This document shows, in pieces, positions 24,281 through 35,106 of a stretch of 64,000 nt of DNA. The notes beneath the pieces are model-generated. The model was not told where the DNA came from, searched no databases, and saw only the letters and a program-made list of their open reading frames with translations. The translations under genes and the position numbers were made by a program. The first letter of the stretch is position 1, and every line of letters starts with the position of its first letter. The DNA is from Sequoia sempervirens (Eukaryota; Streptophyta; Pinopsida; Cupressales; Cupressaceae), in the NCBI GenBank assembly GCA_007258455.2, contig VDFB02254857.1, positions 1-64,000 of the forward strand, read 5' to 3'.

Positions 24281-25375
24281 CAAAAATTTTCCAAGTGAAG
24301 TTCTTCTCATGCAACATAAGAGGTCTCAATAGCCCATACAAGAAGCTAGCTCTAAAGAACTACATTTTGTAGCACAACATTGGCATTCTCTTATTAGAAG
24401 TTAAGATGAGGAAAAAAAAATTAATTCTAACAAATTTTTTCCCATTGCCCAATCTCTTCTCAGTGATGCCTTTGGTGCCTCAAAGGGTTTTATTGTTATA
24501 TGGAATCTACATAGGTTGAGTGGATTTTAATTATTCTATACCAAGCACAACTTATGTGTTCAATTATCTACTTTTTGTTTATCTTGGATTTTTCATTAAT
24601 ATCTATACCCCTAATATGAGGATTACTAGGAAAATCCTTTGGATCAAACTTTGTGGTTCAATTTTGGGCAATAAAGAGGCACATTGGAAGTCTCCCCCTC
24701 TTCCCTTATAGGAAGTGTAGAGGGTTGATTGATTACATTGATAGTATGGCTGGCATGGTTGACATTTTAAATACTATTGGGTTTATTGATATGGACCTTC
24801 AAGGTAACCCTTTCACCTAGACTAAAAAAAGGATTGTTTAAAATATGGTATAGGTTAGATTGGATTAATTATTTGTTTCCCTTAACTCACCTGCCCTCCA
24901 TAACTCTAACTTGTTGTCTCTACCAAATACAATGTCTCACCATAACCCTCTTTTGGTAAGTTGGGAAGATAACTCTGATACATGCCCATTCCATTTTGAA
25001 TATGAGATAATGTGGAGCTCTCACCTAGAATTCAAAGACAAAATATCCACCTAGTGGAATATTCTCATTCATGCATCTCCTATGTACCATGTCTCTCAAA
25101 GGCTCAAAATTATCAAAAATATGGTTAAATATTGGAAAAAGGGGGTATTTAGTGATTTGTTTCACTAGAATAGAGATCTAACATATAGAATCAAATATAT
25201 CCTTGTTAGAATGGTTGAACATGAGGTTAGTGGTTAGACTTTCCAACATAAGGATTTTGTGGGAGAAGATGTGTTCCTTTCCACAAAAAACTTTTTGAAA
25301 TCTAGAAAACTTCTGAAATAACTAAACCATACTTTTATAGCTTTGATTCCCATAAATGTTGACCCATAGACTATG
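24281..25375 (+). pseudogene. LINE ORF2, endonuclease domain and RT start, decayed
   Basis: The N-terminal APE-type endonuclease, which nicks the target DNA, is visible as CNIRGLNSPYKKLALKNYI (about 24305), then IGILLLEVKM. Further on come GNKEAHWKS, GF-ID-MDLQGNPFT.TKKR and RLDWINYLFP (about 24777-24880). The reverse transcriptase arm begins with LNHTFIALIP at about 25325-25355 and is cut off at 25375. Stops and frame changes are frequent, so only fragments are readable in any one frame. Confidence 0.8.
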
Positions 25376-26499
25376 TGCTAGTTTTTTTTACTACTAACTA
25401 GGTTGGTCTTCTAAACTACCTATGAAATTTCCAATTCCAATCAAGGGCAGCTCGAAGGACCTGGACCAACTAACAAGGACTTTTAAAAGCCTCCTACACT
25501 TCAGGCTCTGCAAGACCCGGGAGGGTGATCCCTTAATGTGTTTACAACCTCTGCACCATTATTATAAACAACATTAACAATAACATATAATCTCACTTAA
25601 TAGCTCAACATGATACGATAATATCAAATAGAATTGGTTGTTCATCGAGAATATCAACTATTTGGAGCATGAGATAACTAAAATACAATCCACAACATAA
25701 GATAGTCATTGATTTGCAATTTGTAGCAAGCTTTAGGCAAAGACAAATAGTTACTGAAAATATACGAATAAGTACAACTTAGATCAATGCCATATATCCA
25801 TTGGAGGAGTCAAATTCATAAGTATCTGAAGGTTTATGATAGATTTAACACATAATATATAAGATCCCTAACAATATTGCATTACAATTTCATTAGTATG
25901 CATTCTAACCCAATACTACTTATCATATCCTTATACAGAACATATCCACCTATAATCTCATTGAAGCATTTTAATTAATTCCTTGAATTAAAGCTAAAAT
26001 AAGGATCATACACACCACAACAGTGAGATGAATGAAACAACCCTTAGTCATCTTATTGAAAATTTAGATATGCATGTACAGTAGAGAGAAATGAGTTTGA
26101 ATTTATCATTTCATCTTGAATGCTAGTACTATTATACAACATTAAATCCCCATGAATTAAAAACTTGTTACAGAATGACTCAAAACCTAAATTGCATTTT
26201 TCTCTAAAACCATCGAAATTTACAATTTTCTCTACAACTTCACCTAGACTCAACCCAAAATTATCTAACTTGCTAACTCATACTTCTGGCCTTGAAATCC
26301 TTCTTATAGAGAATGAAGGAGAAAAAAAGCATCAGACCAGAAAGTAAACATGTCACCAACCAATTGGAACACTTGGTGATATTCCAAAAATTGTTACAAT
26401 GTCAATCACCCTAGAGAATATTCTTGTTCATCGTGCCCGGTGAGAAAAGTTGATGCAACAACAAAAAACCATAAGAATCTCATACCAAGACTGCCACTG

Positions 26500-29400
26500 A
26501 AGCAAGACTAGAAACCTTGGTAATTGCAACATCTGATTTACCACTCATTAGCAGCTCATTCTTTTTACTCTTCCTGAGTTAAATATTTAGTTACCTATTT
26601 ATGGTATTCTTCATCATTCGGCCAGTCAAAATTAATCACATCATTTACCTTGGTACTATAAGGTGTGTATTTTACCACTACCTAATTTGCATCTCTTTCA
26701 AAAGATTCCAAAAATGAGTTGGAACTAATGATTTTATCCATATAGCTCACCAAAAAATCATAATCTAAGTCATCACAAATTAATTTAATTTGATTATTTA
26801 TGAGCTCACTTGATTGATCTTGGCATTGTTGGAGTGACCTAATTTTCCCCTGCTCATCAATTATATCAGGTAAGAATATGTTACCCCAATCATTAAAATT
26901 CTACACCAATTCCCTGATCTTCCTACTCAAATCATTTGGTAGAGTCTGAAAACCTTACAATGATTTAACTAATACTTGAGTAGGCTTTAATTATTTGGGC
27001 CTATTACTTGCATCAAACCTTGAGGCCTTATACATTACATCTAAATCACTGGCCCTAGGGATCTAATTTTCAATCAATGGTATCACTACCTCCTGATCCC
27101 TATCAATATTCTTTATTGTATATAATAATAAAGAATATAAAGAATGCATAGATGGAAATTTATTATCAACCCTCTCATTTAAATATCTTAAGACAATAGT
27201 AACTATCTCCTTTTTCTTTGAAAGAGATCCTTCCTCACTTACCTTCAAAGATGCTTGTAATTCATCAATTTTGTGCATGAGCTACTTCTTTGTAGGATCC
27301 ACAAAGCATTCTATTTCTTCATCAATTTCCTGTAAAGAAGGGGTGAAGGAAATATTTTGACTAGGAGACCCTGGTGTGGAAATAATTGGAGAAGCAGGAG
27401 GCATTGGACCTGATGTGGAAGGAAAGATACTAGTCCCTAGGGCACTTGATGTCTCCCCAATCTATTTATACCTTAACCTTCCCACCTCAAACTACAACTC
27501 AACATTCTTCTACTACATCTTGTTGTATTCCTCAATGAAAAGGTTATACTTCTCCATTAAGCTCCTCTTTTTGGCCTCCTCCCTTTCAGTAGTATTTTGG
27601 GATAATTTAGCCACATTCATAGTCAAATTAGTGGCCTCTGTGGTTGATTTCTCTAAAGGTCTCTTTATTATTAGCCCTCCTCTTAAATTTGGGTTGATAT
27701 CAGAAACATATGGCTTTCTCCCTTGTGGGGCCAATGCCCAAATTGCCAAGGTTTCATTCTCTTCACTAAAAGTAGAGTCTTGCAGTGCTGCCTTGACCTC
27801 TTCTTCAGAGTCTTGCAAGGGATGCTTGGACTTCAAAATAGCATTAAAGGCTACTGCATCTGCAATGTCCTATTTAGGCAGAATCATTACACTAGCCTAA
27901 CTAACCAATTTTCTACCTTCCTTAGGAGTGATGTTCTTGAATTCTTCCATTAATTCAACATTCAATTCCTCATCATTCTCCTGGTCTGACCTGTCGGGTC
28001 TTAGTTCTCTTCTCTTCTTAAATATATCTTGATATTCTTCAAATTTCATTCTCCATACCAATTGCAAGAATACAAGAGTCTTTACAAATGCATTGTCATC
28101 TAGAAATTCCTTGCATGCTTCCATTGTTGTATCTTGTACACATTTTCCTTTCATATCCAAATCGGATAAAACCAATTCAGCTGGCCTAGGAGGGGAAGGA
28201 TACCAACCTACATTTCATGATTAGTAACAACAATTTCATCCATCAGATCCTCCTATGGTTGGTCAATTATTTTCCTCTTAGGGCTTGGCTCAGATGGTGG
28301 TGATGAGGGACTATGTTCTAGTGATGATTCTAAATCAATGATTTTAATTGCCCCAAGCACTTTGAATTTTGGACCTGGTTGTGAAGGAAATTTCATTATT
28401 TGCTTCCCCTTTCCATCCACTTCCTCCTCATCACTGTTGTCATCCCTTTTCCTCCTATAAATGGGTCTTCTTCCTGTAGGCTGATATGTTGGCCTTGTTT
28501 CAATTGGTCTGGCACCTTATTCTTGTACACCCAAACTCAATTCTAAATTATCTTTTTGGTTCTCAAGGTGCCCATAATCTCTTTGAAGTTCTCCATTAGA
28601 AAATCAATGTTCTTATGGTTTGGACTGAACTCCAACAATGGATCATACTTTGGGTCCATTTTGTGCACAATATATAATAGCTTATCATAAGCTATCCATT
28701 TCTCCTTGTTCGACTCCTGCCTATTTAGATCAAATTCATTTCTAATTAGGTCCTCAGGAAAGTTGAACTCATGCACAAAATTTCCATCCTTTATTCTTTA
28801 TCTAAAAAGGGAAAAGAAACCCTTAGGATCATGTTGTCGCTTTGGGCCACACCTCAAATGGTAATCATCAAAGAATTTCCCAAAATACACCCAACCTCCT
28901 TAAGAAAAGGAAAAATCAGAGACCACTATATAATCTAGGAAAAATGTTCCCTTACCCTTCCCAATAAGGTTGTCCTCATGGATACAACCTATTTAACACA
29001 TAACTTCTACAAACCCCACTCTTGGTAGCACATTGTATGGCAGTATATGGGGGGTTCCTTGAAAACCATATACTATTAAAATAGTGTTGACTGGGTATGG
29101 GATAATGTCACCCCAGTTATGGCAGACCTTCAGTTCTGGCTTCATCCCCTTTGGTCTAAGGAAATGATGCAATTCCTTAGGGATCCTAGGTACACTTACC
29201 ATGAGTCTAGCCCTGAATATGGAAGCAAAGAAATTATCAAATTGCACACAACTAGTGCTTTCCTTATTGCAAGATAAGTCTATAGTCCATACTTGTATTG
29301 GAAATCTTTCTCCATCAATCGATTGCCTCAATTCCATCTTCTTAGAGAAAAAGTCAGTATTCTTGCACAAGAACATATACATCAACATAGAATACCAAAA

Positions 29401-30213
29401 GAATTGTGTTCCGGTATCATTTTTTTGCAACTTTGACAGCCCTTCATGTATCCTCTCAGCCAAGAAAGGAGGAAATTCATAAGTCATAGAGAAGTTAGGG
29501 TGTTGTATTTTCACCCCCATGAACATGTATGCAATGGACATCACTATACCAGGACTAAAACCCAAAATCTAGCATAATGAATAAAAGGTGGCCAAGAAAT
29601 GATTTTCAAAACAATTTAATTTGAAAGGTTCTTGGTCACTGGGACTAATGTGAAATCTCAAACCTCTTGCCCTAGCCAGATGAGGTGGAAGCAACTTAGC
29701 TTTGAAAAGAGACTTCAACTTTGCATATTCCTGCTTCATTTCTTCAAGATTAATAGTAACCAAATATTCACTCGATTTACTCAAGTTAAAAACCTGTTGG
29801 ACTTCATCTCTGTTAATGCTTAACAAAACCTTTCCATCATTATCCCTAATTACTCATGTGACAGGGTCATATCTTGTGGCCACTGCTCTAAGCAAGTCTA
29901 TATTAGGGAACATGTTTGGAACCACCAGCTTCCCCAAATCATACATTCATCTGTTTGAAAGGGGGTGAGGAAAATTCCTCTGTCCATACCACAATCTGAA
30001 TATTTCCAATACTATGAGAGGAACCCTAGAATCGGCTATGTTGGAGCAATTATTTAATAACCCTTCCCCCAAAATTTTCCCTCGCATCAGAACCAATCCC
30101 TTCTTTCTATCATTCATTGACAAGGGCAATTGATCCAAGAAATCATTGTATAGGTCTCTTCTTAAATAGTCAATTTGACTAGAATGTTGCTTTGGTGGTG
30201 CCATCTTGGACAA
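26500..30213 (-). pseudogene. orphan coding region of insertion X (~1,200 codons), decayed
   Basis: Read from the Met at 30213 (MSKMAPPKQHSSQIDYLRRD), frame and amino-acid composition persist to about 26500. Readable blocks are KGLVLMRGKILGEGLL, LEIFRLWYGQRNFPHP, RDNDGKVLLSINRDEVQQVF, LPPHLARARGLRFHI and a 190-codon uninterrupted stretch (29565-28993). That stretch has aromatic-rich segments around FWYSMLMYMFL and RIPKELHHFLRPKGMKPELK. Then come FGKFFDDYHLRCGPKRQHDPKGFFS, HEFNFPEDLIRNEFD, an acidic/basic linker and helical, charged segments. About ten stops and one frame change (between 28543 and 28175) break it. I recognise no catalytic motif of reverse transcriptase, integrase, transposase or helicase. 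Its length and regular reading suggest a real protein lineage carried by the element. Confidence 0.6.
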
Positions 30214-30750
30214 ACTAGGGTCTCTTTTACAATTTCACACTTCAAAGAGCTAGGACTAACCAGAGATATGAAATTTAAAAACATTGCAATTTCTCACAAT
30301 TTAATTAAACTATAACCCTAAAGTTTATCAATAAGCCCTATGATAAGTATAGCAAATATTTTCCCAAATTCAAGTGTAGAATAACCAAGAAGCACAAAAA
30401 TTGACTCATGACTTTGTGCTTGCAGAAAACCCAAATTTTGGCTGCAAAGACTTGTAACTTGCTTTCGGCTCTAAGACTACTTCGTAAAATACTTGAATTC
30501 CTTGTGATACAAATAAAGTAGGAGAATTGATTTTATTTTGATCAAATCATGCTAGCAAGCGTCTCACCCGCCATTAAAGCTCACTCACATGTTGCACGAA
30601 CGACTTCAACCATATTTGATGCAAATTTAAATTCTAGCTATCAATCCTTCAGTTTGATCAAATCATTGAATGACCACCTTCAAAACAAGCTGGCACAATT
30701 GCCAACATGGCAATAAAGGGTCAACCATACCATACATTGCCAAGGAAATC

Positions 30751-31209
30751 CACGTGGCGGTCACCTATGATATCGTAATTAGTAAAGACCATGCAACTCC
30801 TAATCACGCGATTGTAGTGCACTGTAGATCTTGATCATCAATGATCCTATTCCTTCAACATAGTCACTAGCTTTATCATTAACTATCGAGTAGCTTTCCC
30901 GCAAAGATTATAACATACCCATTAATTTAAAACATGTGCATCTTAAGAACACTTTAGTAATTCGTTGTCTAATGTATTAAGACCGTATTAATTCACCAAG
31001 GTACTTTCCTTATTCCCTCGATAGATGAGACATGTGGTACCCGCCCGTGATATCATGATCAATAAAAACCTTGCAACTCCTAATCACACGATGGCGGACA
31101 ATCATTGAGATCTAAAAACATTAGATTAACAGTCATTCAAACTTATCCCCTTCAGCCTCACCAGATAGGACATGTGATGCCCACTCGTGATATTGCAATC
31201 AACCAAAGT
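30751..31209. repeat. three diverged ~65-bp repeats upstream of the X gene
   Basis: Units at 30751-30813, 31030-31094 and 31170-31209 share a CA(C/T)GTGG-like head, a (C)GTGATAT(C) block, an AATCAA or AATTAG(T)AAA block and, in the first two, GCAACTCCTAATCAC(G/A)CGAT. They lie in the region preceding the minus-strand gene, where its promoter would be, so they may be iterated regulatory sequence; that role is inference. Confidence 0.7.
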
Positions 31210-31668
31210 AGTGTGGTGGGGTCATTGCAGGATGGCAGGGAGCAACTAAGACCAAATGACAGTTGATCAATGATCACACGAATTTTATCCCTCTACAAAA
31301 TAAAATATTTATTAAAAGGACAAGGGGACATCACTAGGTAGGCAGTAAACAATGACACAAGTTGTTTTTTAAATGATGAAACACAGGGCCAAACAAGACG
31401 TAGGAAAATAAAATCCCAGAGAAGAATTAAAGTATTAAGACCAAAGGAACCTAGCCTAGACAAAATGATAGGACATAAGACGTTTTAAAACCCTTCAAAA
31501 AGGTAACAGTGAAAAGATCCCAACCCAAGCGTAAAATAAACATAATGGTTTTACATGAAAATAAAGCTAAAACCCCCAACCTTAGGAAAAATTCTGACAC
31601 CATCAAAGACCAGTAACATAAGGCAAGGCAGGAATGGAACATACGGAGAAAATAATTGAATTTCCATC

Positions 31669-32708
31669 ACTATGGTTGATTTCAAACCCATCAGTTTGTG
31701 CAATACCATCTACAAAATGTTCTCTAAAATTCTTTTCAATAGACTAAAGCCCCATTTGGATAAAATTATTAGCTCCTATCAAAATGGCTTTGTCCCTAGT
31801 CAACAAATTTTGGATGGCAGAATTTCCCCTCATTAAATCCTTCATTCTATGGATAGGTGTAATAATTTTGGTACAAAATTTAAACTTGACTAATTTGATT
31901 TTAAGGAGAGTTATTCAAGTTACATCTCAACCAACCTAAATTTAAGGATTTGTTCTAGTCCCTACCACTAAGTATTGTTGTAGGTATGTTGAGAAATACA
32001 TTTATGGTTGATAAGGCTCTCAAACGTGGAAATTCTTGGTAAATTGTTGCTACAACTCTCAAGATTTAAGTCAATAAGAAAGGTTACTTTAGGAAACTCT
32101 CTCCTTAAGAAGAATTTTCATATCCCTTCAAGAAGATGATTTTTTATGGACTTGGGAAAGAAAAGGAAACCTAACTACTAAATTAGCTTATAGACTTTGT
32201 CAGTGCAAGGAACCTATAGTAGGTTCTAGAAATAGATCTAGAACAAACATGTTATTCCAAAAATAAAATTTATTTGGTGGAATACAACCCACAACAAGAT
32301 CCTCATCCAAGATAACTTAAGGAAAAGGGGATTTTGCATCCCTAATAGATGCATGCTTTGCAATATGGATGGACAGTCTATTCCTCAACTGTTATTCCAC
32401 TACCCCTTTATTACTGAGGTTGGGGCTTCTTCTCCCCAAAAACTAGGGGTCTACTGGACCATGAATGGAAATATAAAAAGCTTTTTGGAAAAATGAGTCT
32501 ATCCTTATTCTCATCCTTTATCTAAAGAAATTTGGTAATAAGTTCCCCCCTTTATCTGCTAGTGCATTTAGAAGGAAATAAATAATATGATATTTCATAA
32601 TGAGAAAAAGGAGGCCCAAGGAGGTTTATAGTGTTTGTTCTAGGTTTCTTACTGAAAATCTACCCCTTTTGACTAGATATCTCTAAGTAGACCCCCAGTG
32701 CTATGGAA
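31669..32708 (+). pseudogene. LINE 3' part: RT fragment and zf-RVT domain
   Basis: Continuation of the LINE interrupted at 25375. It opens with TMVDFKPISLCNTIYKMFSK, ILFNRLKPHLDKIISSYQNGF and VPSQQILDGR, the first motifs of LINE reverse transcriptase. The polymerase core with its Asp pair is missing, evidently deleted. Near 32240-32420 the zinc-binding zf-RVT domain is readable: VIPKIKFIWWNTTHNKIL, DNLRKRGFCIPNRCMLCNMD and LLFHYPF. The LINE is then truncated at 32708 by the antisense copia LTR. Confidence 0.82.
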
Positions 32709-33213
32709 TGTTAGAGACACAAGATAACTAAGAGGGGGGTGAATTACTTGTACATTAAAATTATCAAACCATTATCAACCATAAAACACTTATTAAATTT
32801 CACATCCACAATAAGCATCAATAGAAAGTAAACATTTGAAAGATAAACACATTCAACACCGTCCACAAGAGAACACAAAATTTATTTGGAAAACCCTAAT
32901 TAGGGAAAAACCAAACTAAGGATTAGCTCACATATATATGAATAGAAAAAAACATACAATAAGCTTACTACTAGAAGAATTCATTGTCCAAAATAGAAGA
33001 ATGACTCATTGCCAAGGGATCACTACCCAAAGGAATGGACTATCCAAAAGAAATAAGAATAAAAGAAGACTGTTATAGAGAGATTCACTATCTATGAGAA
33101 ACAAGAAAATCCACCATTGCAACTTTGCACCATCCACAACCTTAAACTCACTACGTCTAGTAAATTTAGGCACACTAAAAATGTAGAGACCTTCTACTCA
33201 CTACATCTGGCAG
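32709..33213 (-). repeat. copia-family LTR copy C, segment 1
   Basis: First piece of an antisense LTR starting TGTTAG, the reverse complement of the family's CAACA end, with the phrase AACTAAGAGGGGGGTGAATT. It runs to the gypsy copy 2 target site. Adding the three C segments gives about 1.69 kb, close to the 1.65 kb of copia A's LTRs. Confidence 0.85.
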
Positions 33214-33919
33214 TGATGTAGGAGCATCCAGTGGTGTAAGGGCAATCTTGCATCACCCAAAAATAGTTAAATTTCAAGTTTCTCATTTTTAGATGTTTTT
33301 ACATTTTTGGATACCTTTTTCATCCTAATGAAATTCACAATTTACTTTTTATTTTCTATTCATTGGGTGGAAAGATATTGCAGTTTTAGTTTCCCAGATT
33401 TGCACCTGAAAATCTTCCAAGTTAGATTTGAGGCACTTAGAGTTCCCGATTGGCCCTGAAACTTCCCAAAATTAGTGTAGCGGATTTTGAGTGCGTTGTT
33501 GACTTCGTGACCTTTCCAACGGTTCAAACGGTTTGCGAATCGGAGTCCTGGATCAAAAGTTATGGCCCCGGGAATTTGGCACACTTTCTAGAAGATACAA
33601 TTGCAAATGCTCTTTTGAAATTTGAACTTCATGTTGTAAATTTTTAGTGCCAAACTGCCTAAACTCAAATTTGAATGTTGTTTGGATCCAAACTAAAGAG
33701 GAGCTCTATTTATGGGCGGGTTTCTAATTTTTGGGTAACTTTTTTGGGGACAAGCTTGCATATTGCGAAAGGGTGATTCCGTAGCTTTCTGTAACTTGCA
33801 TGTGTTGTAGAACTTGGGGATTTGAGATCCTCTGCATGTAAGAAACTCTATTTTCTGAATAATAAAATTATTCTCTTGTTTGTGGGTTATTTTCTAAGTC
33901 TCGGGTTGCACCCTAATCA
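33214..33919 (+). repeat. gypsy copy 2, 5' LTR
   Basis: Begins TGATGTAGG and ends CCTAATCA. It aligns end to end with the LTR at 38589-39297 and with both LTRs of copy 1. Confidence 0.95.
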
Positions 33920-33921
33920 AG

Positions 33922-33933
33922 TGGTATCAGAGC
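33922..33933 (+). other. primer binding site, tRNA-iMet type
   Basis: TGGTATCAGAGC lies two bases after the LTR, as in copy 1. Confidence 0.93.
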
Positions 33934-34017
33934 GAGGTTTTCTTGAGTGTGTGGACAAATCGCCAATCATGAAGCAGTTCACACCAGGACCGTGGTTGTG
34001 GGTCGAGGTCAAGAAAG

Positions 34018-35100
34018 ATGCCTACGAGAGTGATGCCTGGTAGGTATGGTGGTGCCAAAGGTGATCGAGGCGGCAAAAATGCTGGTGGAAGAGATGCATT
34101 GGCAGCCCTGCAGAGACAGATTGATGCATTACAAGAGTAGTTGAGAAGAGGGCTAAACCCGAGGGAGGAAAGTGAGGATGAAGAAGAGGAAGAAGGTTCA
34201 GATGTAGAAGAGGAAGAAGAAGCATTTGATCAAGACCAAATGTGGCTAATAAGGGCCATTTCGAAGATCGAGAAAAGACCCAGAGTAGAAGTCCCTAGCT
34301 ATTCGAGAAGTCTGAACCCGGAAGAGTTGATCGACTGGATCAATGAGCTAGAAGAATATTTTGAGTATTAGGAAATAGAGGACCCAAATCGGTTTAAGTT
34401 TGTGAAAATGAAGCTGAAGGGCCATGCCAATATTTGGTGGAAAGAGGTCGAGTTGGAAAGAAATCAAAGAGGAAAAGGAAATATCACTAGATGGGATCGC
34501 ATGGTAGAGAAACTAAAGAAGTAGTTCATACCAGTGGACTACGAGTTAGATCTGTTGAAGAAATTGCAAGGGTTGAAGCAAGGAAGTAGATCTATGAAAG
34601 AATATACCAAATATTTTCACAAGATAATCATCAGAACAGGCCACACAAAGGCCAATAATGAGAAGGTAGCCCGATATATTAATGGGTTATGACCGAGCAT
34701 TCAGGAGGAGTTAAGCCTAGTTAGAATGACCACCATTGAGGATGTGTATCAGTTTGCTCTAAAGGTGGAAGAGAAGTTGAACAAAAGATTTGATGGAAAG
34801 AAAAAAGGAAAAGGAGGTCAAAGCGGAAGGGGCAATGGAAGACCTTCAGGAAGCCGAAATGATGACAAAAAGAAAAGTGAAGATGTCGGTACCAGCCAAA
34901 GCTAGAGGAATGATAAATTCTAATGACCTCGTGATGAAAAAAGTGGTGATCAAAGAGGTAGAGGATGAGGGAGATATGGACAAGGATCTGGAAGAGGTGG
35001 TTTCAACAGAACGTGTTTCCAGTGTGGTGAAGAAGGGCATTGAGCCTATGAATGTCCACAACACCAAGGAAGGGTAGACAAAAGGCCAAAAGGTCATTGA
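34018..35100 (+). pseudogene. gag: gypsy copy 2 gag, disrupted
   Basis: Same organisation as copy 1 gag: a Gly/Arg-rich leader from the ATG at 34018, an acidic linker, a core with LNPEELIDWINELEEYFEY (34312-34368) and WWKEVELE, and the zinc knuckle. The knuckle keeps all four metal ligands, but the codon after its His is a stop (CFQCGEEGH then TGA, near 35041). Other stops occur near 34138, 34369, 34522 and 34690. The frame is kept throughout. An open frame at 34790-35077 is a shadow in another phase. Confidence 0.9.
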
Positions 35101-35106
35101 AGAGTT

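Larger units (their letters stand above)
22860..25375 (+). mobile_element. L1-type LINE, 5' part (ORF1 and start of ORF2), interrupted
   Basis: A non-LTR retrotransposon in heavy decay. It holds a DUF4283-like ORF1, an endonuclease domain and the first motif of reverse transcriptase, and is cut at 25375 by insertion X. The LINE picks up again at 31669 in mid-sentence: the reverse transcriptase phrase before the cut ends NHTFIALIP...TM, and the phrase after it begins TMVDFKPISLCN. Neither the 5' end nor a poly(A) tail is certain. Confidence 0.85.
25376..31669 (-). mobile_element. insertion X: 6.3-kb element with orphan gene, no visible LTRs or TIRs
   Basis: The boundaries are inferred from the LINE it splits. 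ACTATG stands immediately before the break (25370-25375) and again where the LINE resumes (31669-31674), giving a 5- or 6-bp target duplication depending on which side owns one A. The inserted DNA starts TGCTAG and ends CCATC(A). TG...CA ends and a 5-bp duplication would suit an LTR element, yet the first and last kilobase share no direct repeat that I can see, and the termini are not inverted repeats. Inside is one long minus-strand coding region. It could be an LTR element that lost one LTR, a DNA transposon of an unfamiliar kind, or a gene-bearing fragment. Confidence 0.6.

Noticed and set aside
27376..27953. Plus-strand open frames of up to 174 codons
   Set aside because: They run antisense to the X gene, whose minus-strand reading continues over kilobases; no motif supports the plus strand.
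30751..31209. CRISPR-like regular repeat array
   Set aside because: Only three diverged units with unequal spacing (279 and 140 bases) in a plant nuclear context; not a CRISPR array.
25376..31669. Insertion X as a CACTA, hAT or Helitron transposon
   Set aside because: There is no CACTA/TAGTG terminus, no 8-bp duplication and no TC...CTRR ends at the break; the duplication is 5-6 bp.
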